A stretch of 64,000 bases of DNA. Source: Saprospiraceae bacterium. GTDB lineage: Bacteria; Bacteroidota; Bacteroidia; Chitinophagales; Saprospiraceae. Of the stretch, positions 36,551 to 46,215 are shown piece by piece (positions within the stretch are counted from its first letter, which is position 1; each line of letters begins with the position of its first letter). Below the pieces are notes generated by a model. That model saw only the letters and a list, made by a program, of their open reading frames with translations, searched no databases and was not told where the DNA came from. The stretch is taken from NCBI GenBank assembly GCA_020848695.1, contig JADLHT010000022.1, forward strand, positions 30,371-94,370, read 5' to 3'. The translations under genes were made by a program, and so were the position numbers.

Positions 36551-37420
36551 ATGATATATTCCATGACAGGGTATGGTCAGGTAAAAAGTCAGCTGGAAAA
36601 CAAAGAAATTACTGTAGAAATCAGATGTTTAAACTCAAAGGTCAATGACTTCAGATTAAGAATCCCTTCTAATTACAGACAAAAAGAACTGGAAATAAGA
36701 CGTATGCTAAATGACACTGTAGTAAGAGGAAAATTAGATGTTAGTATAGATATATCCGGAGAAGGTGTCAATGAAGATACTCGAATAAATACGACACTTT
36801 TTAAATCATATCTAAATCAGATCAAAGACTTGAATATCGATTTGAATCAGGTTGATATCCTTAATGCACTCCTTAAATTTCCAGGCATATTTGAAACTAA
36901 TGAAAACGAAATCAGTGAAGAAGAATTTGAATTTACATCCAACCTACTACAAGAAGCCATAGAAAAATTAAACGATTTCAGAAGTATTGAAGGGGCCGTA
37001 TTACAAGCAGACATGCAACTTAGAGTAAATAATATTCTAAAATATTTAAAGGAAATTGAAAAATATGAAAAAGAAAGAATTGAGTTACTGAAAGAAAAAA
37101 TTATAAAAACATTGAATTCGAATTTTACTAATGAAAGCTTTGATAAAAATAGATTTGAACAAGAATTATTATACTACATAGAAAGACTTGATATTACTGA
37201 AGAAAAAGTCAGACTTAAACAGCACTGCGATTTTTTTATTCATGAACTCAATATAAAAACTCAAACCAAATCGAAAAAGTTGGGATTTGTATCTCAGGAA
37301 ATCGGACGTGAGATAAACACGCTAGGCGCAAAATCACAACATCATATGATGCAAAAATTGGTTGTTGAAATGAAAGATGAATTGGAAAAAATAAAAGAAC
37401 AATTAAATAATATTTTATAG
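36551..37420 (+). CDS. YicC/YloC family endoribonuclease
   Basis: 289 residues. MIYSMTGYGQ at the start, EIRCLNSK, and KSKKLGFVSQEIGREINTLGAKS near the end are the YicC hallmarks. E. coli YicC is an RNase acting on some small RNAs. The stop overlaps the gmk GTG by one base (TAGTG), the common yicC-gmk pairing. A weak promoter box TACCTTAG lies about 20 nt upstream of the ATG. Confidence 0.93.
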   Translation: MIYSMTGYGQVKSQLENKEITVEIRCLNSKVNDFRLRIPSNYRQKELEIRRMLNDTVVRGKLDVSIDISGEGVNEDTRINTTLFKSYLNQIKDLNIDLNQVDILNALLKFPGIFETNENEISEEEFEFTSNLLQEAIEKLNDFRSIEGAVLQADMQLRVNNILKYLKEIEKYEKERIELLKEKIIKTLNSNFTNESFDKNRFEQELLYYIERLDITEEKVRLKQHCDFFIHELNIKTQTKSKKLGFVSQEIGREINTLGAKSQHHMMQKLVVEMKDELEKIKEQLNNIL

Positions 37421-37992
37421 TGCTTGAAGAAGGAAAAATAATAATATTCACTGCACCATCAGGTAGCGGAAAAACAACATTGGCTAAATATGCATTGAGT
37501 AGGTTTCCTGAATTATCATTTTCTGTTTCTGCAACCACTAGAAAGCCAAGACCCAATGAAGAAAATGGAAAAGATTACTACTTTGTAGAACCTGAAGTTT
37601 TTAAAGATTTAATTTTAAAAAACGAAATGTTTGAATATCAGGAAGTTTATACTGATCAATTTTATGGGACATTAAACTCTGAAATTAAAAGAATTTGGAA
37701 CTCCGGCAAAGTAGCATTGTTTGATATTGACGTAAAAGGAGCATACGGAATTGAGCAGTCCAAATTGAAAAATGTTTTAACCATCTATATAAAAACATCT
37801 TCTTTAGAAATACTAAGAAATAGATTAATAGAACGAGCTTCCGATTCCGAAGAATCAATTGAACAAAGAATCCAAAGAGCATCCAATGAGTTAGAATATC
37901 TGAAATACTTCGACTATGTAATCACCAACGATCGGTTGGATCTCGCAAAAAAAATGGTGAGTTTGCTAATCGAAGATTTCTTAGCCCATTAA
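37420..37992 (+). CDS. gmk: Guanylate kinase
   Basis: 190 residues. P-loop APSGSGKTT at about 11-19, SATTRKPRPNEENGKDY is the GMP-binding segment, and FDIDVKGAYGI is the switch. It phosphorylates GMP to GDP with ATP. Translation begins with GTG at 37420 inside the yicC stop. It is convergent with the end of the polysaccharide operon, 18 bp away. Confidence 0.96.
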   Translation: MLEEGKIIIFTAPSGSGKTTLAKYALSRFPELSFSVSATTRKPRPNEENGKDYYFVEPEVFKDLILKNEMFEYQEVYTDQFYGTLNSEIKRIWNSGKVALFDIDVKGAYGIEQSKLKNVLTIYIKTSSLEILRNRLIERASDSEESIEQRIQRASNELEYLKYFDYVITNDRLDLAKKMVSLLIEDFLAH

Positions 37993-38009
37993 TATTCTTA
38001 TAAAATATA

Positions 38010-38570
38010 CTAGTGAGATTGATCATTCTGTCTTAAAAGATAAATTATCTCCGTTGCACAATATGCCCTCAAATACTTATATCTTGAAAGATCAAATACA
38101 AAAGAAGTTTTAGGAATTTTTAATAGAAATATCTTTTGAATAATACTATTATGAAATTCAACATATTCATTTCTGATAAAAAATTGAAGAAATAAGTTTT
38201 GCAAATTCATTTGACTAATAATCATTAATTCATTGAATTTTCTTTTATACAATTCGATTAGCCTATTCTTATCCGAAAGTTGCAAATGATCAATCACTCC
38301 CAAACAAAAAATGTAGTTATAATTTCCTCGGCAATGCAAAGCAAAATCAAACAAGTCTTCACAAAAAAAACTACTCTCATTATTAAAACACAATGAATCA
38401 ACTCCTGTGTATGATCTAATTGAATTAGCTTCCAATTCTTGCTTTAACAACATCTCACCACAGCCAAGATCTAATATTGTTTTATCTGTACAATCAAGGT
38501 AACCAAGAATAATTTTAAGTCGACTACGATAATAATTTCTGTTCCTTACAATTTTTTTACGATCTAACAT
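38010..38570 (-). CDS. Class I SAM methyltransferase of the polysaccharide operon
   Basis: 186 residues. ILDLGCGEMLLKQEL is the SAM motif I, with FCLGVIDHL further on. It probably methylates a sugar or another component of the glycan made by this operon. The gene overlaps the preceding glycosyltransferase by 7 bp and ends the ten-gene operon. The acceptor is unknown. Confidence 0.75.
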   Translation of the reverse strand: MLDRKKIVRNRNYYRSRLKIILGYLDCTDKTILDLGCGEMLLKQELEANSIRSYTGVDSLCFNNESSFFCEDLFDFALHCRGNYNYIFCLGVIDHLQLSDKNRLIELYKRKFNELMIISQMNLQNLFLQFFIRNEYVEFHNSIIQKIFLLKIPKTSFVFDLSRYKYLRAYCATEIIYLLRQNDQSH

Positions 38571-39679
38571 AAATCAAATATTGATTGAACATAATTTATG
38601 TAGAATTGAGCTACATCCTTTTCTTTATATGAAGCAACGATGGTTTCTCTGGAGTTATCGGTCAGTTTATTCAAGTCAGCTTCGTTGAGAATCAATATCC
38701 TTTTCATGGTTTTGTAAAGTTCATCTTCATTGTGTGGACTGACTAAAAAACCATTAAACATCGGCACAACTAAACTATTACAACCTGGAACATCGGTCGC
38801 AATGACCAGACGAGACATTGACATAGCTTCCATTAATGCCTTTGAAAGTCCTTCTCGATAAGAAGGCAAAACGAAACAATCCGTAAGCTCATAATATTTC
38901 TTAACTTCAGGAGTAAACTCAATTAGTTTAAAATTTTTCAAAGATTCAACTTGAGCTAGAGCAGCCTGAATATCTTTATGCTCATTTTTATTTTGATTTC
39001 CAATAATATAATACCTAACATCTGGAAACTCTAAGCTCAATTTTCTAGCCGACTCAATAAACTCTTTAATTCCTTTCTCAGGAATTAATCTTCCCATAAA
39101 CAAAAAATTTTTCACTGCCTTAATCCTTCGATTGCACTTAAAATAATCAATATCAATTCCTGAGCCGGGAACAACATAAGATCTCAGACTCGTAGCCAGT
39201 TTATTTCTGACTAATTCCTCTAAATCTTCTCTATTGTGAAACAACAAGTAATCTGAAAAAGGATAACTTCGTTTAATTAAAAATTTCAGAAGTGGTGAAT
39301 AGCCAAGTCTTGAATTATACTCAGAGCCAAGACCTGACACAGTTATAATTATTGGAATTCTTAATATTCTTGAAATGATTCCAGAATAAACATTAATCTT
39401 TGTAGTAAAACTAAGAATAATACTCGGTTTCTGTTTCCAGATTTTTATAAACATTTCAAAGAACAAAAGAAATTCTTTGAAAGGATTTTTATTTCTATCT
39501 GATATGAATCTAAGTTTCTCAAATTTTAGACCCATTGTCTGAATGAGCATTGAAGCAGCTTGATCTTCAGCTGCCATACAGGAAATCTGTACTTGATACT
39601 CAAGAAGTGCATTCAAAATAGGCCTTCGGAAATTATAAATATTCCATGCTGAATTACTTATTATAAGAACTTTCTTCAT
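38564..39679 (-). CDS. Glycosyltransferase family 4
   Basis: 371 residues, GT-B fold: GSGIDIDYF, FMGRLIPEKGIKEFI, and SYREGLSKALMEAMSMSRLVIATDVPG are the family 4 donor-binding features. It overlaps the upstream GT4 gene by 4 bp (ATGA). It adds one sugar of the repeat unit; donor and acceptor are not predictable. Confidence 0.9.
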   Translation of the reverse strand: MKKVLIISNSAWNIYNFRRPILNALLEYQVQISCMAAEDQAASMLIQTMGLKFEKLRFISDRNKNPFKEFLLFFEMFIKIWKQKPSIILSFTTKINVYSGIISRILRIPIIITVSGLGSEYNSRLGYSPLLKFLIKRSYPFSDYLLFHNREDLEELVRNKLATSLRSYVVPGSGIDIDYFKCNRRIKAVKNFLFMGRLIPEKGIKEFIESARKLSLEFPDVRYYIIGNQNKNEHKDIQAALAQVESLKNFKLIEFTPEVKKYYELTDCFVLPSYREGLSKALMEAMSMSRLVIATDVPGCNSLVVPMFNGFLVSPHNEDELYKTMKRILILNEADLNKLTDNSRETIVASYKEKDVAQFYINYVQSIFDLC

Positions 39680-40857
39680 TTCAAATACTGCACAATCGAT
39701 TGTGCCATCTGTGAACAGATGTTTTCTCTTTTATATTTGACAATAAAATTTGATCTATCCTGAACTTTATATTCTGACGAAATAATATGCTGGTAGAGAG
39801 CATTAACATCACAAGGATTAAAAACAAAACAATTAACTGCTACTTCATTCTTAATAAATTGTGCAGGAAATCCTGCAACTCCAGCCAGAATTGGAATATT
39901 AGTAGCCGCATACTCAAATACCTTGGATGGAATTACTTTTTCAAAAGATTTAAAATTATTTAAATGCAAAAAAAGAAAATGTGATTTGCTGTAGTATGAA
40001 AGGAGATCCATTCTTTGAACCGGTGATATATATTCAACATTTTGCAGATTCCTCTTTTTAGTTTCACTTTGTAACTTATCTAATGAAGATCCTGAACCGA
40101 TTATTCTGAAAGTATAATTTGGACCTAATCGTTCTGCAGTTGCAGGCACTATCTTTTCAAGGCCCTGACCTTCTCCGATATTTCCTGCATAAGTAATTAC
40201 TTTCGGAAATTCCGGAAGATCAGAACACTGTTTAAGTCCAAGAAAAATATCATCTATACCGTTTGGAAAAATGGAAATGGTTTTATTACCAATATAACTA
40301 AATGATTCAACAAATCCGCCTGAATTAAAATTTAAATGACCAGCATATTTTATTGTAGGCTTCTCATATAAAATTCGAATCCAATTCGAAAGAAATTTTC
40401 CAATAAAGTATTTAGGAAATAGTTCCTTTAGATTATGAGTGAGCAGGTCTCTTACATCCAAATATAAAAAAGTACTATTTCTTTTTGCAACACAATAGGC
40501 CAAATATGCAGTAAACAATTTAGAACTAGAAGCAAAAACAAGATCGTATTTCTTATTTTTAGTCTCCTTCAGTACTGCTTTACGATAGATCCAAAATGAT
40601 TTAATCTGACCCAGAATTGTATTCAAATGAGATGGAACTTTAATTCTAGAGATAAAAAGATTCCCATTAATTGTCTCCTTCTTTGCTATATCTGAATCCA
40701 AATTAGAATATCGGTTAGGCAATGTAGTTATCACATCAATCCGATCCTCTCTCTTCAACTGAATAGAAAGTTCTTTACTCAATGCTGAATTTCTAAATGC
40801 TCCAGCACCCAAATCAGGTTCATAAAAATAACTTAAGTAAAGAATTTTTTTAGACAT
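39676..40857 (-). CDS. Glycosyltransferase family 4 (WbuB-like)
   Basis: 393 residues. The N-terminal YFYEPDLGAGAFRNSAL segment is like the GAGA-type GT4 enzymes such as WbuB, and VITYAGNIGEGQGLEKIV and PSKVFEYAATNIPILAG form the donor-binding domain. It overlaps the heparinase-like gene by 8 bp. Its position suggests it acts on the uronic acid-type sugars made by the upstream genes, which is inference. Confidence 0.9.
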   Translation of the reverse strand: MSKKILYLSYFYEPDLGAGAFRNSALSKELSIQLKREDRIDVITTLPNRYSNLDSDIAKKETINGNLFISRIKVPSHLNTILGQIKSFWIYRKAVLKETKNKKYDLVFASSSKLFTAYLAYCVAKRNSTFLYLDVRDLLTHNLKELFPKYFIGKFLSNWIRILYEKPTIKYAGHLNFNSGGFVESFSYIGNKTISIFPNGIDDIFLGLKQCSDLPEFPKVITYAGNIGEGQGLEKIVPATAERLGPNYTFRIIGSGSSLDKLQSETKKRNLQNVEYISPVQRMDLLSYYSKSHFLFLHLNNFKSFEKVIPSKVFEYAATNIPILAGVAGFPAQFIKNEVAVNCFVFNPCDVNALYQHIISSEYKVQDRSNFIVKYKRENICSQMAQSIVQYLK

Positions 40858-42409
40858 AAATTCTAGTAATTAGCTCTCTGTTAAATTCTACAACAATCCG
40901 CTTTGCATTCTCAGTTTTATTAAAGTCTATAGCCTGCTTATAATCTTCTATTTCAACATTGACAAATTTTTCAAAACATACTTTGCAATTATTAATAAAG
41001 CAATTCATCGTTGAATTATCTAAAGCGACTTTTGCTTTGTAGTCACAATGAAAATATGCTTTAGGATTAAATTTCGATAAAGCATGGATATAATCATTGA
41101 TTATGAGAAGCTCATCAGAGGCTTCAATCTTTCTCTCATGTCTTGTTTCACGATCCTCAAACAACACATTGCCATGAACCGAGTCATTATCCGAGAATGC
41201 AATGCTAACAGACGCTCTTTTTGCTACTCTAAATCGGCTCCATACTTGAGCCTGATTCATGTTATTTAAAGTAACCGTATTATGAGAATAAGTTGATTTT
41301 TCATTTAATCTTTCTGGAAGCGTTTCGTATGTAGATGTTCCGGTATCAACAATAATAGGAACTTGGTTAACATACAACACAAAACTTAATGCGTCTGCAT
41401 GATAATGACCAGGTTGATATGTTGGAGAAGCATTCCCTCCATTAAATAATAAAAACAAATTTTTATTCCTTAACAACCTATAACATGAATCTTTCAGTTG
41501 AAAGTTAGTCAATTCAAAGTCAGAAATGTTAGCAATTTCAAATAATTCTTTAGCACCAAATAAATAATCTCCTGCACTGTCTTGAAGTAAAGGAGTTTGT
41601 TTGTTACCATCAGTCATTGTGTATAACCAAATTGACATTTTCTGGACAACTGATTCTAAGTCAGTAAACTCCATTTCAAATTTTTCAAAACAATGTAAAA
41701 GGCAACACAGAAGCTCTAATATTAATTTATGATACATAGGTGACCTTTCGAAATGTGCTCCATCAATCAATATTTGTTCTTTAAGTAACGAGTGAAGTAA
41801 TGATCTTGACTTTTCATCTAATTTCTTATCCTTTAAAACCAAGGAAGATAACCTTAGAGCAATTGCATTTATTAAAAGGTGATTTGCATCTATGTGATAT
41901 TCCAGATTGGTTTCGAGGAAATGGATCTGCATCTTCAAGGAATCATTTATTCTCTTCTCCTGAATCCTATGCTTACAGACAAACAATATTGAATAAATTA
42001 ATCTTAACGAAACTGGAAATGGTTCCAGTTTCAATTCTTTATTTTTTATATTTGTTGAGATTTGGATTAGCAATTCAGTTCTTTCAAACACCTCCAATCG
42101 TTCATCAATTAGAAATTCCATATATTGAAGCTGGTAATTCCAAAGTTTACCAAATTTTTTAAAATTCCACTGGACTTCTTGGTCAAATTTTTTAGTAAGA
42201 TTTAAATAAACAAACTCATTTACTCTATTTGTTTTAGCTTGTCTGACCTTTGGAATAAATCTAGGATTAATAAAATGAATTGATAATTGTGAATACTTAT
42301 TAAAAGAATAATACTTATTAAATAAATTTTTAAAAGGTTGAATAAGTTGAAAAAAAATTTGCCTTTTCTTCAGATATTTAAGGGTATGAAAATATTTACT
42401 TAAAGACAT
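40850..42409 (-). CDS. Heparinase II/III-like protein in the polysaccharide operon
   Basis: 519 residues. An alpha-helical N-terminal half (LLINAIALRLSSLVL, FERSPMYHKLILELL) precedes the beta-sandwich domain with QPGHYHADALSFVLY and TGTSTYETLPERLNEKSTYSHNTV compatible motifs of the heparinase II/III family (PF07940-like). Such proteins are frequent in capsule clusters. There is no visible signal peptide (starts MSLSKYFHTLKYL), so it may be cytoplasmic and could edit, trim or bind the uronic acid glycan. It lies 7 bp behind wbpI and overlaps the GT4 gene. Confidence 0.85.
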   Translation of the reverse strand: MSLSKYFHTLKYLKKRQIFFQLIQPFKNLFNKYYSFNKYSQLSIHFINPRFIPKVRQAKTNRVNEFVYLNLTKKFDQEVQWNFKKFGKLWNYQLQYMEFLIDERLEVFERTELLIQISTNIKNKELKLEPFPVSLRLIYSILFVCKHRIQEKRINDSLKMQIHFLETNLEYHIDANHLLINAIALRLSSLVLKDKKLDEKSRSLLHSLLKEQILIDGAHFERSPMYHKLILELLCCLLHCFEKFEMEFTDLESVVQKMSIWLYTMTDGNKQTPLLQDSAGDYLFGAKELFEIANISDFELTNFQLKDSCYRLLRNKNLFLLFNGGNASPTYQPGHYHADALSFVLYVNQVPIIVDTGTSTYETLPERLNEKSTYSHNTVTLNNMNQAQVWSRFRVAKRASVSIAFSDNDSVHGNVLFEDRETRHERKIEASDELLIINDYIHALSKFNPKAYFHCDYKAKVALDNSTMNCFINNCKVCFEKFVNVEIEDYKQAIDFNKTENAKRIVVEFNRELITRIYV

Positions 42410-42416
42410 TACAAAA

Positions 42417-43514
42417 CTAAACCATTTCTTGAATTAAAATATCTCTGATTCTAATTGCCGCATTCCCGTCCCACAGAGCAGGTATTTGTCCTTTTTTCCC
42501 ATTACCATTTAGAATTTCTTTTACAACAGTCACCGTTTTTAATACATCTAAATCTTCAATCAAAACATTGGTACCCAATTCTACTGTTACAGGTCGTTCA
42601 GTAGATTTTCGATAAGTTACACAAGGGATTCCCAAATAAGTTGATTCTTCCTGAACACCGCCAGAATCAGTTAGTATACAGGAAGAAAATCGCATAAGTT
42701 TAATAAACTCTAAATAAGCCAGAGGTTCAGTCAACACTATATTTTGTTTCTTGAAATCGTCTAGTAAATTTAATTCAATCAACTTCTTCTCTGTCCTTGG
42801 ATGAACCGGGAAAATTATCTTATTGAAATGTCCAAGTGATTCTATAATCTGCAAGATATCTGTTAAGCCTTTTTCATAATCTACATTTGAAGGTCTGTGC
42901 ATGGTCATGATTATATAATCTTGTGGCTCAAGTTGATACTGTTCTAATGCATCCGTTGAATGGGTATAATCATTATAATGTACTAATGAATCAATCATAC
43001 AATTGCCCACCAGGTGAATTTTATTAGAGTCAATATTCTCATTCAATAAGTTACGGACACCTGAATCCTCTGTAACAAAGAGAAAATCAGAAATCTGATC
43101 AGTAAGCATACGGTTAATTTCTTCAGGCATATCTCTATCAAATGATCTTAATCCGGCTTCAACATGAGCAAGTTTTATACCCATTCTATTTGCAACTAAG
43201 GCTGATGCAAACGTAGAAGTTACATCACCGACCACAACAACCAAATCAGGTTTCTCCTCTTTAAATATCAGTTCCAGATCTAACATAATTCTTGCAGTCA
43301 GCTCTGTGGAACTGCCCTGACCAATTCCAAGAAAATAATCTGGTTGTGGCAATTGCAAATCATTAAAAAAAACCTGACTCATTTTTTTATCAAAATGCTG
43401 ACCCGTGTGAATGATTTTTGAATCTATTTTAACAGAACTAGTAAGAAAAGCTCTGTGTATAGGTGCTACTTTCATAAAATTGGGTCGGGCACCTACTATA
43501 CTTATAATCTTCAT
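42417..43514 (-). CDS. wbpI: UDP-GlcNAc-type 2-epimerase (WecB/WbpI family)
   Basis: 365 residues. IVGARPNFMKVAPI, HTGQHFDKKMSQ, HVEAGLRSFDRDMPEEINR, and TDSGGVQEESTYLGIPCVTYR are the family signatures. By context, beside WbpA/B/D/E-like genes, it most probably converts UDP-GlcNAc(3NAc)A to the ManNAc(3NAc)A form (WbpI) rather than UDP-GlcNAc to UDP-ManNAc (WecB). The sequence alone cannot separate the two. Confidence 0.85.
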   Translation of the reverse strand: MKIISIVGARPNFMKVAPIHRAFLTSSVKIDSKIIHTGQHFDKKMSQVFFNDLQLPQPDYFLGIGQGSSTELTARIMLDLELIFKEEKPDLVVVVGDVTSTFASALVANRMGIKLAHVEAGLRSFDRDMPEEINRMLTDQISDFLFVTEDSGVRNLLNENIDSNKIHLVGNCMIDSLVHYNDYTHSTDALEQYQLEPQDYIIMTMHRPSNVDYEKGLTDILQIIESLGHFNKIIFPVHPRTEKKLIELNLLDDFKKQNIVLTEPLAYLEFIKLMRFSSCILTDSGGVQEESTYLGIPCVTYRKSTERPVTVELGTNVLIEDLDVLKTVTVVKEILNGNGKKGQIPALWDGNAAIRIRDILIQEMV

Positions 43515-43534
43515 TGAGCGCGGGTTTCTTCGGT

Positions 43535-44503
43535 TTACGTAGAAAACGGATGCTTGCTTAGTGACTTTGAGGCAAAAGGATGATATTCCCCGGTTAGACC
43601 CAATTCTTTGGAATTCCTTATTTCATGGACAATTTCTATAGATTGCCTAACATCATTCAATCTAAAACCGTTCCCTTCTAATATTTTTTGATAGGACACT
43701 GTGTGCAAATCACCAAATCCTTCACTGAATTCAAACTCTACTCCATCGAATTGTAATGATCTAAAAGTTCGCTTTCCGGAATTAATAACATGAGCAGGAA
43801 GGGTTTCTTCATTAATACTTAAAAAGTAACGAACTCTGGCATGTTCAAATTCTAAATAACCAGCAACTCTATCATGTGTTTGAATATGTACTTGATTAAT
43901 CTGGATTTTTCCAAACAAAAATCCTAACAAATCATAAAAATGCACTCCAATATTTGTAGCTATTCCTCCTGATTTCTGTGCTTCTCCTTTCCAGGAAGTA
44001 AAATACCACTTTCCTCTTGAGGTAATATATGTAAGTTCAACATCTGTTTTATGATCTTTTGGGGCTTGATCCAAAATAGACTTCATCTCTACTACACGTT
44101 GATGTAATCGTAGTTGTAGTATCGAATTTACTTTATTTCCGGTTTCATTCTCAATCTCTTGCAGCCCGTCAATATTCCATGGATTGAGCACTAATGGTTT
44201 CTCACAGATAACATCTGAACCCAAACGTAATCCAAATCGAATATGTGAATCATGTAAATAATTTGGGGAACATATACTGAGATAGTCTATCGAATTGAAT
44301 CTTCTTTTTAATTTTTCCAGGTGACGATCAAACCTTTCAAATTCAGTAAAAAAGTCTGCATTTGGGAAAAAGCTATCAATAATACCGACAGAATCATTCT
44401 TGTCATAGGCAGCAACCAAAAGATTGTTCGTATCTTTTATTGCCTTCATATGCCTTGGAGCAATATAACCGGCGGCACCTATTAGTGCAAATTTTTTTAT
44501 CAT
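43535..44503 (-). CDS. wbpB: Gfo/Idh/MocA dehydrogenase, WbpB-like
   Basis: 322 residues. IGAAGYIAPRHMKAI is the NAD-binding start, CEKPLVLNPWNI the conserved EKP motif, and GGIATNIGVHFYDLLGFLFG the C-terminal domain. It should oxidise the 3-position of UDP-GlcNAcA, working with the WbpE aminotransferase. Start ATGA overlaps the wbpD stop, 20 bp before wbpI. Confidence 0.88.
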   Translation of the reverse strand: MIKKFALIGAAGYIAPRHMKAIKDTNNLLVAAYDKNDSVGIIDSFFPNADFFTEFERFDRHLEKLKRRFNSIDYLSICSPNYLHDSHIRFGLRLGSDVICEKPLVLNPWNIDGLQEIENETGNKVNSILQLRLHQRVVEMKSILDQAPKDHKTDVELTYITSRGKWYFTSWKGEAQKSGGIATNIGVHFYDLLGFLFGKIQINQVHIQTHDRVAGYLEFEHARVRYFLSINEETLPAHVINSGKRTFRSLQFDGVEFEFSEGFGDLHTVSYQKILEGNGFRLNDVRQSIEIVHEIRNSKELGLTGEYHPFASKSLSKHPFST

Positions 44504-45084
44504 GAAAGTTTTATAACTTTTCCGTTTGACAATTGATATTTATCGCCTGACTCAGAACAGGTAGCAATACCTTCCTGATTAAAAATTAACCGATCCCCAA
44601 ACTCACTCATCCACCCTCTATGTTTTGCAGGATTTCCAATGACTAAAGAATAATCTGCAACGGCTTTTGTTACAACTGCTCCGGCACCAATAAAAGCGTA
44701 TTTGCCAATTTCGTTTCCACAAATAATAGTCGCATTTGCTCCAATACTTGCGCCTTTTCTAACTATGGTCTTGATGTATTGATTTCTCCGGTTAACCGCA
44801 GAGCGGGGGTTAATTACATTAGTAAAAACCATTGAAGGCCCTAAGAATACATCATCTTCACAAATCACACCTGTATAGATCGACACATTATTTTGAATTT
44901 TTACATTATTGCCAATAATAACACCAGGTGACACTACAACATTCTGCCCTAAATTACAATTAGTACCGATCTCACAGGATTCCATAATATGTGTAAAATG
45001 CCAAACTTTGGTACCATCTCCGATCCTAGATCCTTCATCTATGACAGCTGTTGGGTGAGCAAAATATTTTTTATCAGAATCCAT
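44500..45084 (-). CDS. wbpD: Hexapeptide N-acetyltransferase, WbpD-like
   Basis: 194 residues of LbH type: GDGTKVWHFTHIMESCEIG, NVSIYTGVICEDDVFLGPSMVFTN and GANATIICGNEIGKYAFIGAGAVVTK match WbpD/WlbB. It N-acetylates the 3-amino group of UDP-GlcNAc(3NH2)A. Starts directly after the wbpE stop and overlaps wbpB, so production is coupled. Confidence 0.92.
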   Translation of the reverse strand: MDSDKKYFAHPTAVIDEGSRIGDGTKVWHFTHIMESCEIGTNCNLGQNVVVSPGVIIGNNVKIQNNVSIYTGVICEDDVFLGPSMVFTNVINPRSAVNRRNQYIKTIVRKGASIGANATIICGNEIGKYAFIGAGAVVTKAVADYSLVIGNPAKHRGWMSEFGDRLIFNQEGIATCSESGDKYQLSNGKVIKLS

Positions 45085-46215
45085 CTATTTAAAAAAAGAT
45101 AATACCTTCTCAATTATTTTGTTCTGTATTTCCGAATTAAGTTCAGTATGCATGGGCAATGAGATTACCTCTTTGCACAATTGATCTGTAACCGGCAAAA
45201 AATTAACATCTTCACAATACTTTGAAAATGCTTTCTGCTTGTACAAAGGTAGAGGATAATATATAGCACAAGGAATCTGATTCAAGGTTAAATACTCTTT
45301 TAATGCATCCCTTTGACCATTGACAACTCGCAAGGTATATTGATGGAAAACATGTGTACTGTGCTGATTTCGGAAAGGGATAATAAGGTCTTTATGATTT
45401 TGAAATGCATAATCATAATAATCTGCAGCATTTCTTCTGGCTTCGGCATATTCATCAAGATACTTCAATTTAATATTGAGAACTGATGCTTGAATTGCAT
45501 CCAATCTACTGTTTACACCTACAAGGTCATGATAATACTGAACTGACTGACCATGATTGGCAATCATTGTGATTTTACTTGCAAGATTTTCATTATTGGT
45601 AAATATGGCTCCTCCATCTCCATAACATCCCAGATTTTTTGAAGGAAAAAAAGAAGTGCAGCCAATCGTAGATATTGTTCCTGCTTTTGCAATTGATCCA
45701 TCACTGAATTTATAATCAGAACCAATTGCCTGAGCATTATCCTCCACGACGTATAGATTGTTTTCTGATGCAATCTTATTTATTTGTTCCATCTCAGCGC
45801 ATTGACCGAACAAATGAACCGGAACAATTGCCCTAGTTTTAGGTCCAATAGCTTCTACAATCTTTTTACAATCAATATTAAAATCATCCGGATTAACATC
45901 AACCAATACTGGTTTTAAATGCAAAAGCGCAATTACTTCCGCAGTTGCTACATAGGTGAATGCAGGTACAATAACTTCATCTCCTGGTTGTAAATCCAAT
46001 GCCATAAATGCAATTTGTAACGCATCAGTACCATTGGCACAGGGAATGACACTTTTTACATGAAGATATTTTTCAAGATTCTGTTTAAATGTTTTTACCT
46101 TTTCCCCTCCAATAAAATTAGCTTGAGAAAGGACTTCAAGAACACATTGATCAACGTCTTCTTTTATTTTGTGATACTGACCAATTAGGTCAACCATGTA
46201 TAGTTTATTATCCAT
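45085..46215 (-). CDS. wbpE: DegT/DnrJ/EryC1/StrS aminotransferase, WbpE-like
   Basis: 376 residues from the ATG at 46215. ANGTDALQIAFMALDL, DNAQAIGSDYK and FFPSKNLGCYGDGG (PLP Lys in SKNLG) are the sugar aminotransferase signatures. It transfers an amino group to C3 of the UDP-3-keto-GlcNAcA. The ATG overlaps the end of ugd by 8 bp. Confidence 0.93.
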   Translation of the reverse strand: MDNKLYMVDLIGQYHKIKEDVDQCVLEVLSQANFIGGEKVKTFKQNLEKYLHVKSVIPCANGTDALQIAFMALDLQPGDEVIVPAFTYVATAEVIALLHLKPVLVDVNPDDFNIDCKKIVEAIGPKTRAIVPVHLFGQCAEMEQINKIASENNLYVVEDNAQAIGSDYKFSDGSIAKAGTISTIGCTSFFPSKNLGCYGDGGAIFTNNENLASKITMIANHGQSVQYYHDLVGVNSRLDAIQASVLNIKLKYLDEYAEARRNAADYYDYAFQNHKDLIIPFRNQHSTHVFHQYTLRVVNGQRDALKEYLTLNQIPCAIYYPLPLYKQKAFSKYCEDVNFLPVTDQLCKEVISLPMHTELNSEIQNKIIEKVLSFFK

